Both the position numbers and the translations under genes were made by a program. 64,000 nt of DNA from Misgurnus anguillicaudatus (taxonomy: Eukaryota; Chordata; Actinopteri; Cypriniformes; Cobitidae). The notes beneath the pieces are model-generated. The model did not search any database, was not told the origin of the DNA, and saw only the letters and a program-made list of their open reading frames with translations. Location of the stretch: NCBI RefSeq assembly GCF_027580225.2, contig NC_073346.2:1507001-1571000 (forward strand), in the 5' to 3' direction. This document shows positions 56,325-64,000 of this stretch, one piece after another; within the stretch, counting starts at the first letter, position 1, and each line of letters starts with the position of its first letter.

Positions 56325-57224
56325 ATGTTTGCCGGTAGCCGCCTGGCGATACGGGGAAGGGGTTCACGTCCCGCATACGAGTCGGGTTACGAATTCTATG
56401 ACCCACTCGTATGCGGACCCGAAGTTTACGCCAGGCGGCGATCAACCGGTCCTGCTGGATCCCGCCAGACGCAGGCCAGCTTGAGAGCCATTAGGACCGG
56501 GGCTACCCGGCTGGAGAGGTCGACTCCCGTCTCCCCGGTGTTGGAGACTACTCCCGGGGCCAGTCTCGGTCCTGCACTCCCTGTGTCTAGAGGGAGGAGG
56601 AGGAGGACGAAGAGGGCCTCGGAATCGGCGCAGCTGGAGACTCGTCGTCCGCCGGCGGAGCCGGAGACACGTCATCCGCCGGCGCAGCCGGAGACTCGCT
56701 ACACGCCGGCGCAGCCGGAGACACGTCATTCTCCGGCTCGCTACACGCCGGCGCAGCCGGAGACACGTCATCCGCCGGTGCAGCCGGAGACACGTCATCC
56801 GCCGGTGCAGCCGGAGACACGTCATCCGCCGGTGCAGCCGGAGACACGTCATCCGCCGGTGCAGCCGGAGACACGTCACCAGCCGGCGCAGCCGGAGACC
56901 CGTCACCAGCCGGCGCAGCCGGAGACTCGTCACCAGTCGGCGCAGCCGGAGACACGTCACCCGCCGGCGCAGCCGGAGACTCGTCATCCGCCGGCGCAGC
57001 CGGGGACAAGTCATCAGTCGGCTTTTCAGCCGCGGGACCCTAGGACTCATGTGCCCCATGGACATTTTGTTTCCCCTGTTTTTTCCCCACCTCCCCTTCA
57101 TCATGTATTGTGTTTGTTACACCATCCCAACCCGTTTGTCACATATGTTTGTTTACCTTTGTTGTTTGTAGTAATGTTGTCGTGGTTGTCTTCTGTTGTG
57201 CAGTCTTTCGTTCCTCGTGTTTAA
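56325..57224 (+). CDS. LTR-element protein with 9-residue proline-rich repeats
   Basis: A 299-codon frame fills nearly the whole interior between the LTRs. It begins 31 bases after the left LTR with MFAGSRLAIRGRGSRPAYES. Residues about 85-105 are strongly basic (RGRRRRTKR). From about residue 106 to 230 some 14 copies of a 9-residue unit follow (PETRHPPAQ or PETRHPPVQ, 27 bp each). One copy is extended by an internal partial duplication (PETRHSPARYTPAQ). The C-terminus is hydrophobic, but that part may not be translated. No gag zinc knuckle or enzyme motif is seen. It could be a nucleic-acid-binding gag substitute; function unknown. Frames on the other strand are shadows of the 27-bp repeat. 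Confidence 0.55.
   Translation: MFAGSRLAIRGRGSRPAYESGYEFYDPLVCGPEVYARRRSTGPAGSRQTQASLRAIRTGATRLERSTPVSPVLETTPGASLGPALPVSRGRRRRTKRASESAQLETRRPPAEPETRHPPAQPETRYTPAQPETRHSPARYTPAQPETRHPPVQPETRHPPVQPETRHPPVQPETRHPPVQPETRHQPAQPETRHQPAQPETRHQSAQPETRHPPAQPETRHPPAQPGTSHQSAFQPRDPRTHVPHGHFVSPVFSPPPLHHVLCLLHHPNPFVTYVCLPLLFVVMLSWLSSVVQSFVPRV
56630..57020. repeat. 27-bp coding minisatellite
   Basis: CGCCGGCGCAGCCGGAGACA followed by CGTCATC repeats about 14 times with small variation (CGCCGGTGCAG in the middle copies, CAGCCGGCGCAG later). The four middle copies are nearly identical, pointing to recent local expansion. It is GC-rich, unlike its surroundings. Confidence 0.9.
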
Positions 57225-57280
57225 TGTTTTATTTGTTTTTGTTCATGGCGTCTTGGATCCGCCTTTTAAGACGGGGGTAC

Positions 57281-58012
57281 TGTCACGGTCCTGTCGGACA
57301 TCTGTGCTAGATGTAGGTCTGAGTGCATCTGACAGGACTGTGGCAGGATCATGTTCTGTGTGGGGACATGTGGGATCACATTCTGTGTGTGGCTTCCACA
57401 TGTTCCCGGTGTCTTGTTGCTGTCGTGATCTTGCCAGACCTTAGTATAGGTTCAGGTCTATGTTCTGTGGGCAAGGTCAAGGCAGCAGTGTGTGTACGTG
57501 GGAACACGTGTGTTCACATCATATCTGTGTGACACGTGTTCCCAGTGTTTTGTGGCTGTCATGGTCTTGCCTGACCTTGGTTATTATCCAGAGGGCAGGA
57601 CCAGGGCAGCATTGTTTTATGTGGGAATACGTGTGTTTTCACATCATGTATGTGTAACACGTATTCCCAGTGTCTTGTCACTTTTACCCTACTCCCTTAT
57701 GTAATCATGTCTTAAGTGATTAATTATGTTCACCTGTTCCCCATTGATGTGCTGTCTATTTATTGCCCTTGTGTTCTCTGTGTGGTGTGCGTGCGTTGTT
57801 TATAGAAACTGTGTTTATGTCACCAGTTTTCATATCCGAGTTTTCTCGTGTTCAGTTTTGTTTTGTGTTCCAGCACAGTGTTTTTGTTCCCTTCTGTTTT
57901 TACCCCCTCGTGGGTGTTTCAGTTTCTGTTAATAAATAGTTATATTTTTGTACATCTTGCGTTTGGGTTTATCTGTTACTTTTTCACAATCCGGTTAATA
58001 CCAGCCGTGACA
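57281..58012 (+). repeat. right LTR (732 bp)
   Basis: Matches the left LTR except for nine substitutions and lack of one 4-base TTAA repeat near its end (TCTGTTAATAAATAG). It is followed directly by GTACC. Confidence 0.9.
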
Positions 58013-58281
58013 GTACCTTCCTCTTTTCCTCACCTGGAAACCTGATGGCTCTTTTTCTCATCCATAGTTCATCTCACGTTCTCCCTCCCTTCCACTTTCT
58101 CCACTAGATGTTGTGTCTTAAACTAACGAAACCCACAGCAGCTCTTCTCTTGAGTAACAGCTGAGTAACCCCAAAATCCCCGGGAGTTTCAGACCACTGC
58201 CCTTAGATAAGCTTATCTTATCAGTCTCCCAGTAAGCAATCTAACAGGCGACAAAGAGGGCTACATATATATGTATACACT

Positions 58282-58760
58282 TTAAAGGGGGGGTTCAATG
58301 GTATTTCAAGCATTCTGACTTATTAACACAGTTATAGAGTTGTTTCCTCATGCTAAACGTAGGCAAAGTGTCAAAAAAGCAGTTGGACGTGTTACAGAGT
58401 ATTTCTGTGACAAATGCACTTCGCCAGGGTTCGTACAAGTTTCGGAAAGTTTTTTTTTTGATTACAGTTCCAACTGACGTTTCAGGGGTTTTCTATACGT
58501 ATCACTTCTTTATATGGGCGCTTCCCCCGGAAAACCGCTAGAACATACTAACATTCACATCACGCGACAGCTTTGATTAATTTCAAAACTCAACAATGGC
58601 ACGAAAGAAGAAGTGTGTTTTTGGATGTAAGGAGAAGACATCCAGCCTTATGGAAACAATGGATATAGTTTATTATCCGGGGTAGCAGCGGAGTTTTGCG
58701 TGTGTGTTTGATGCGCTGGATTTTCCCAACTGGGTCACGAGTTGCATGCGGTAAGTAAGA
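58282..58760 (+). mobile_element. Kolobok/THAP-like transposon relic
   Basis: Starts at TTAA (58282) with AAGGGGGGGTTCAATGG, then ACAAGTTTCGGAAAGTTTTT. It reaches a THAP-like exon at 58596, MARKKKCVFGCKEKTSSL, which is interrupted by a TAG and a frame change (QRSFACVF follows). The exon ends at a GTAAGT donor at 58751. TTAA targeting plus THAP suggests Kolobok. No catalytic exon follows. Confidence 0.6.
58596..58750 (+). pseudogene. THAP-domain exon, broken
   Basis: C-x4-C spacing is present in CVFGC and the basic start is intact, but the middle of the domain is shortened and a stop follows YYPG. It is not able to make a full C2CH finger. Confidence 0.55.
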
Positions 58761-60760
58761 CTTCTGTCTTATGTTCGAAATATGCGCGTGCATATTATAT
58801 AAATGACACGAACATGTAATGAATCATAAGTTATAAGTGTTGTATAGTGTTGCATGACTCGTACTCGCTCCACCCGCGGTAGTAACTCCTCCTACGTTAT
58901 CTGAAAGATTCGGTAAAACTAATCTTTCTTTTATCAATCTGATTAAACTAAAGACTCTTCGGAGATATAAAGGATGTCATACTACTCTATAGGTACTCCA
59001 GATTAATTTCAGAAATGCAGAAACAGCGTGTGTTACGTGAGCTTTAAAGATCAAAAGTATCATGAAAGGTCAACACACTTGTAGTAACGAATCAATCCAC
59101 CAACTACTGTGTTGAGCTTTAACATGACAAACGCAGGACAAAAGCAGGTGACTGGTAACATGATGCTCTTTATGTCTGTCTTGAAGTCTGACATTATGCA
59201 TATCAGTGAAGCTGTGGGCCTCATTGTGGTTGTCTGATTATTATCACTCACATCCTCCTGTTTCAGACAATTGATTATGAGCGCCCTGTATACCACATCA
59301 TTGATCATGCAATTTCACCCTGGATATACAGTATAGATCAGCTTTGCAAGTCAGCACTGAATTTTGTTTCTTTACATTCAGACTCAATTGTGTGCTTTGA
59401 ACATTATTCTAGCTGTCAAAATAAACTTACATCACAGTCGATCAGTTTTTATTGATAGATGTAATTTTGTTATTTGCCCCAGTTGTTTGCTGTGGACAAC
59501 TCTCAAACTTATTTTGGATTGCAATAAGCACAGTTGAATATTGTTTTGTATTTAATATGTTCATAACACTAACAGGAGATTCAAACAAATCTACAAATGC
59601 TGCAAAATGTTGTGATAGAGCGGAGTGAGTTTAAATCAGGTTTGTGATAAAACAGTAACAGTTTGCCACCTCAGCAGGGAAAGGGAGCGTGTGCCATTAC
59701 ATTACACCTTATCATTTCCCCTCACAGTGAAACTCTAGACAAGACCTAATTAATAATGAACATTCAGATACTACACCCAAATTAGGTTGTGATAAAAGAA
59801 CTCAGCTTAGTTCAGTACAGTACAGCTTTGTTTCAGTACAGTGTCTGTCGTACGTTTACCATTGCCATAAAGCAGCATTACAAAATACATTTCAGTACAA
59901 CAGAATAATGAAAAAATATTTTTTATTTATTTTTATCTTTATGACCAAAGATTTCTTTACACAGGTGAAACAACTTGACAAAAGTGTTTCACTCCACACA
60001 ATTGTTTAATTCCTTGCTGTATATGACAGAAAAATCTATTACTTTTATGTTGTGTGAAGTGAGCTATCTGTTCCTGTTAGTCAGAGCTGATAAAGGTCCC
60101 TTAATTACACTTTGCTGAAGTGTTCACTTCCTAAAAAAATCTGTCAACATGATTTTCAAATACATGAAATTACATAATACCTAGATTTTATATGCAACAA
60201 TTCCATCAGTGTACTGATACATAAAACTCTTCTTGAGTGTGCTATGTAAATGTTGTTTCTACAGTAGATATATATATATATATAGACATATTTTTGACCT
60301 GAATAGATTTTAATAAAGCAATATTGCCAGGGCTGGACTTATCACCCAATTTATGATCAATAGATCATTTTATTAAAATGAGTCAAAATTAACACATGCT
60401 TTAACTGATTACCAATCCAACACATACAAATAGGAAAAGGAACATTTATTTTGAGATTTTTACATTCCACCTTAATACACTTAAATCTTTTTGAATTTAA
60501 GGCAGAATTATTTGCTGTTTTAATAAATGAGACACTCAAATCGTTCATTCAGCCAATTCTTTCAAAAGTCTGATTAATTTAGGAAGAAAACGAACACTGA
60601 TGTGAATGATGAAAATACTGAAAAATGAATAACAGAAGGCTGTTTTGGTAACTTGTCATACTAATAGTTATAGCTAAATTAGATGTGGAGTGTACTTAGC
60701 TATTACAAAATTCTCATACCTCCTTCTCAGTACATTTTTTAATTCTATACCTTCCTTTTT
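58761..60760. other. no gene recognised
   Basis: Two kilobases of AT-rich noncoding sequence, with a short (TA)n run at about 60269-60284. Confidence 0.45.
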
Positions 60761-61079
60761 GCCCAGCAGTTTTAGGGCACAATCGCATTAGGGCTAACCC
60801 AACCAATGTGTCCCAGCACGACTGCCCTCTCAACCCCCCAGAAGCACACACTCACATTGCAGGGGCATGCTTTTGTCAAGAAAACAGTAAGTAAAGCACA
60901 CTCTTAACACTGAAGCCCATCGTAATGTTAAGTCTGTGTTTTTTATTTTAAGTCGTTTGGTGCACGATAATATTGCTTCGTAGATCTGTGGCATGTGCAG
61001 CTCAGACATTCATGTAACCCTGCTGCACACATCAGAAGGTTTTACAAAGGCAGATAAAGGTGAGTGGTTGCGCAATTGA

Positions 61080-61315
61080 TGTCTTTCTTTTTGAGCCGCG
61101 CTCTGGTGTGATTTGCGGTCACACTCAGCATTTTGCATCTCAGCTCAAGTGATCTGCACTGGAACCCACCTCTGCAGGCCGACCAGGTTGCGATTATCCA
61201 AACATAACTCTGCTGTGCGCCTGGGCATGGTACAGAGTGATAGTCAAACAAACTAGGCTTTGGGGGTCAAACGCACCCGGGTTTGGTTTGGATAGTGTGA
61301 GTACACCCTAATAGA
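61080..61315. mobile_element. partial MITE-like repeat
   Basis: GAGCCGCGCTCTGGTGTGAT, AGTGATCTGCACTGGAACCC and GGTTTGGATAGTGTGAGTAC match the style of a common fish MITE whose end reads GTACTCACACTATCC. The other end was not identified. The remainder of 60761-61844 has no gene. Confidence 0.35.
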
Positions 61316-61844
61316 CTGTGTGAAGTCTGCTGGGCAGAGCTTCACTTCATTTTGGTGCTACCTTTGCTCTCCCTTTTGCAGCAGTTTCCAGTTCTGTGTT
61401 CTGCAGCTATCTAATGATAGCTATTTGCACTCTTGTAGTGGACAATGTGACAGCGAGACAGCGCTGATTAAATATTTAAAATTAATTTTGAATTAATATT
61501 GGATTTTACAAGATGTAATGGCAAGTGAAAATTACGCTGCAGAAATTATATTTTCATGATGGATGAATGTGGATCTACTGTATGATATGGCTTGAAATGA
61601 AATGTCTGTGTGTGGCATCTATACTTCATTCATCTTACATGTACTTTCTTCAATCTCACTTAAGTTCAAGATTTCACCGTCTGTGTCGACAGTTCCCTTT
61701 TTCTCTAGAATTTGCGTTCGCATGGGTCAGAGTTTACTTACAGGTGCACACATTCTCCCATTAAGATTTTTTCATAGATCACAACATTTGAGTGGGAAGT
61801 GGTGTGGGCATGCTTTCAGGCCCTTTTTTGTGTATGCACGCTTT

Positions 61845-62030
61845 ATAAATGAGGCCTCGGGATGGGGTGGTGCCATCTGGAACCAGGGCGTAGCTGGAGA
61901 CCAGGGTGGTGCCGGTGGCAGAAGGAACTAGAGAGGAACTGGACACCAGACTGGAGACCAGTGTGGGCCAGTGGCGACAGGAATCAGAAAGGAGCAAGGG
62001 ACTTAAAGAGGCCCTTCCACATAAAACCGT
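61845..62030 (-). pseudogene. short gag-like relic
   Basis: GGAACCAGGGCGTAGCTGGA, then GACCAGGGTGGTGCCGGTGG echoes the proline/tryptophan-rich coding end of the 6509 relic in the same relative orientation. It is only a fragment. Confidence 0.4.
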
Positions 62031-62109
62031 TTTTACTTGTATTTTTTTATATGTGTTATGTCCATATGTGTTTGTGTTGTGTCGTGAATGTGAAAATTAA
62101 CTTCCACCT

Positions 62110-62470
62110 CCTCTGTTAGCTCTAGCCACTGAAAAGAAATAAGCGGAGAAATCAGGTCAGTTAGAAAAGCTTATCAGTGTGACGTGGAACTGATCGAGGT
62201 CATTACTATTCATGAGCTCTTCAACTTGAGACCGCACCCACATAATACGTGTAGTTGAGTTAGTTTTCATAACAAGTTACAGCAAGGATGGCTAAACGTC
62301 AACCGTACCGTATTCGGGCCATTGTTTTTGTCGAGAGACATCATTCCTATTAAACGAGGGAATCATAACAGTTACTACATGTTTGGATGTTCAGAAGAAC
62401 GCTGGATTTGAAGAGACTCTGCGATTACAAGGCAATGCTCCTTCATCAATATTGGATCCGTACAGAATGG
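62110..62470 (+). other. transposon-like sequence, unassigned
   Basis: GTGACGTGGAACTGATCGAG, then GTCATTACTATTCATGAGCTC and the string ATGGCTAAACGTC near 62288 look like the leader and start of a THAP-type transposon gene. The frame stops quickly and I could not confirm a domain. Confidence 0.3.
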
Positions 62471-62479
62471 CGCAGCTTA

Positions 62480-62776
62480 TGTGAGTAAAACACTTTAGTA
62501 CTATGTGTCACTGTGGCGGCCGGTGTTTTCTCTTCCGAGGGACGCGAATTCATTTTGCACACACGTTGAAAGGGTTTATAATAAAAGACGCGTGTGTGTG
62601 AGTAAAACCCTTTAGTACTATGTGTCACTATCAGTTGCGGCCGGACTTCTCTTCAGAGGGACGCGATTCAAGCGAATTCATGATGCACATGCATCGAATG
62701 TGATAAAAGACACGTGTGTGTTTGTGCGTTTGTTACACGCGCGTCGAAAGGGTTTATGTAAAAGACGTGTGTTTGT

Positions 62777-62808
<32 letters not shown>

Positions 62809-62975
62809 TTGCGTGTGTGTGTGTTTGTGCGTGTTTGTGCGTGCGTGCGCTGCTACACGCTCATCAAAAGGGTTTACGATAAAAGACACGTGTGTGTGTT
62901 TTTGTGCGTGGGTTTACGATAGAAGACACGCGTGTGTGTGTGTCAAAAGGATTTATGATAAAATATGCGTGTGTA
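62480..62975. repeat. compound minisatellite with (GT)n
   Basis: GTGAGTAAAACACTTTAGTA (62479) and GTGAGTAAAACCCTTTAGTA (62597) begin two related units of roughly 120-140 bp, each with CGGCCGG and GAGGGACGCGA. The unit end (GAAAGGGTTTAT-AAAAGAC-CGTGTGTG) then repeats alone near 62745, 62868, 62908 and 62950. A (GT)n run lies at 62776-62830. Open frames here are products of the repeat. Confidence 0.75.
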
Positions 62976-62986
62976 AGAAAGACACT

Positions 62987-63224
62987 GGGGCGGTTTCCCG
63001 GACAGGGATTATACTAGTCCTAGACTAAAATAAATGTAAGAGGTGTCCAAACTGAAAACAACTTGCACTGACATATCTTAAAATACATCAGTACCCTTTG
63101 TTTGCCTTGAAATGCACACAAGTCATGTTTTTAGTAAGGCATGTTTGTTGAAACTAGTTATATTTCATAATTAAGATAAGGTCTAGTCCTGGCTTAAGCT
63201 AATCTCTGTCCGGGAAACCACCCC
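62987..63224 (+). mobile_element. MITE, CCCGGACAGGGATTA family, full copy
   Basis: GGGGCGGTTTCCCGGACAGG at the left is mirrored by CCGGGAAACCACCCC at the right. ACT flanks both ends, which may be a 3-bp duplication. The copies at 54232 and 53441 are less complete. Confidence 0.75.
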
Positions 63225-63513
63225 ACTGTGTCTTAAGACACTCACTTAACATTAAAATGATTACACATGAGATTAAATTGAAAGTTAGCTTGAACGAAAA
63301 ACTGTTATCCAATCATAGCAGTGAGCGTTTACTTCCAAGTCGTCAATGCAGCCCGCCCATCAAAACGGATAATTTCTCTAACCAGCCTAAAAATCAGGGT
63401 ACAAAATGGCCTATTACTTATTGCTTTTGATGTTTTTGGATGTAAAAACCATGCAAACGTCATGAGTAGACCTCAGACAACAGTATAAAACAATAAAAAC
63501 GACAGAGGAAGGG
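63225..63513. other. no gene recognised
   Basis: Short noncoding interval between the MITE and the last relic. Confidence 0.4.
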
Positions 63514-64000
63514 CACCTTTAGGAATGGCCATATTGCCCAGACCAGATAGTCCAGGAGGTTCAGGAGTTGCCATCTTGGCCAGGGAAGAGAGTCCAGAAG
63601 GCTCTGGAGCCTAAGAGCACCAAGATCTTGGGAATGGCCATTTTGGCTAGGGCAAGAAACAGAGGGGACTCAGGTTTAGCCATCTTGGCCATGACAGGAA
63701 GCTCAGAGGACTCGAGTTTAACCATCTAGGCCATGACAGAAACCTCAGAGGACTCAGGTTCAGCCATCTTGGCCATGACATGAAGCTCAGGAGACTCAGA
63801 GACTACAGTGACCATTGGAGCCGTGGAAGAGTGTGTGGCCAGTTAAAGACAAGGGATATAGCTCAGGGACCACCAGACATAGGACCACAGGACTTGGGTC
63901 CACAAGATGTGGGACCACCAGTCTTGGGACCAGTAGACTTTGGACCACCAGACTAGGGACCATTAGACTAGGGAAAACTGAACCAGGAACCACTGGACTC
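63514..64000 (-). pseudogene. gag-like relic with tandem repeats, runs off the window
   Basis: CCATCTTGGCCATGACAGGA and variants repeat every 45-60 bp (63590-63785), as in the repeat section of the 12318 relic in the same orientation. From 63860 a degenerate unit GGGACCACCAGACTTGG recurs about every 15-18 bp to the end. The minus strand is open over 63993-63796 (LVVPRLVVPHLVDPSP-like), again a repeat effect. The element continues beyond 64000. Confidence 0.5.

Larger units (their letters stand above)
55559..58012 (+). mobile_element. complete non-autonomous LTR retrotransposon
   Basis: Two LTRs (55559-56294 and 57281-58012), each starting TGTCACGGTCCTGTC and ending CCAGCCGTGACA, flank about 1 kb. 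The element is bounded by the 5-bp duplication GTACC (55554-55558 and 58013-58017). By eye the LTRs differ at nine positions plus one 4-base indel, about 98.8% identity, so the insertion is recent. A purine-rich AAGACGGGGGTAC run sits just before the right LTR. The interior has no protease, reverse transcriptase or integrase, only one repeat-rich frame, so it must have moved with enzymes from elsewhere. Confidence 0.9.

Noticed and set aside
56630..57020. Regular 27-bp repeats looking like a CRISPR array
   Set aside because: Units are directly adjacent with no unique spacers, keep a reading frame and sit inside an LTR element in a vertebrate genome.
56442..57104. Long antisense open frames (220 and 140 codons) opposite the LTR-element protein
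   Set aside because: A repeat whose length is a multiple of three keeps all frames open; no start context or domain supports them.
62716..62922. Cysteine-valine-rich frames such as repeated V-C-V-C as a toxin-like or metallothionein-like peptide
   Set aside because: Direct translation of (GT)n microsatellite.

Overview
This 64 kb window is vertebrate genomic DNA, almost certainly from a teleost and probably a cyprinid. It is AT-rich and gene-poor, with GT-AG introns, (CA)n and (TA)n microsatellites, and a dense layer of repeats of teleost type: hAT ends and MITEs, TTAA-flanked MITEs, THAP-type DNA transposon relics, L2-like LINEs, BEL/Pao, gypsy-like and DIRS-like retroelements. No prokaryotic gene organisation is present. 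Family identifications rest on motifs and on recognising the families; no database search was run.

One host gene is clear. sall3 (spalt-like zinc-finger transcription factor 3) lies on the + strand from 40269 to 48714 in four coding exons (40269-40347, 43935-47051, 47208-47545, 48283-48714). These join in frame to a predicted 1321-residue protein. It starts with the NuRD-recruiting spalt motif and carries a C2HC finger, a finger pair, a finger triplet and a C-terminal pair. The extra finger pair that vertebrate SALL1 and SALL3 carry between the triplet and the last pair is absent. At that point there is a 156-bp intron instead, and this is the most interesting feature of the window. Two upstream ATGs precede the start codon.

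Layout: 1-7.6 kb is noncoding DNA with hAT, piggyBac-like and THAP elements and a gag-like retroelement relic. 7.7-14.8 kb is a pile-up of retroelements: a chimeric L2 LINE with a tandem-repeat 3' region, a BEL/Pao fragment, another LINE fragment, and a gag-like relic split by a hAT insertion with a perfect 8-bp target duplication. 15-25.6 kb holds palindromic and foldback elements, a broken THAP exon, DIRS-like and LTR fragments and a second L2 copy. 25.8-29.7 kb is a DIRS-type element that keeps gag-like sequence and a tyrosine recombinase but has no room for reverse transcriptase. 29.8-30.7 kb is a hAT element with an intact 8-bp duplication. 30.7-40 kb is mostly unannotatable sequence upstream of sall3, including two copies of a CA-flanked repeat. 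40-50 kb is sall3 and its 3' region. 50-55 kb is noncoding with small MITEs. 55.6-58.0 kb is a young, complete LTR element (LTRs about 98.8% identical, 5-bp duplication GTACC). It encodes only a repeat-rich protein and no polymerase. 58-64 kb has a Kolobok/THAP-like relic, minisatellites, another MITE and two more gag-like relics.

sall3 is the only gene here likely to serve the host. Everything else reads as mobile-element history, much of it nested.
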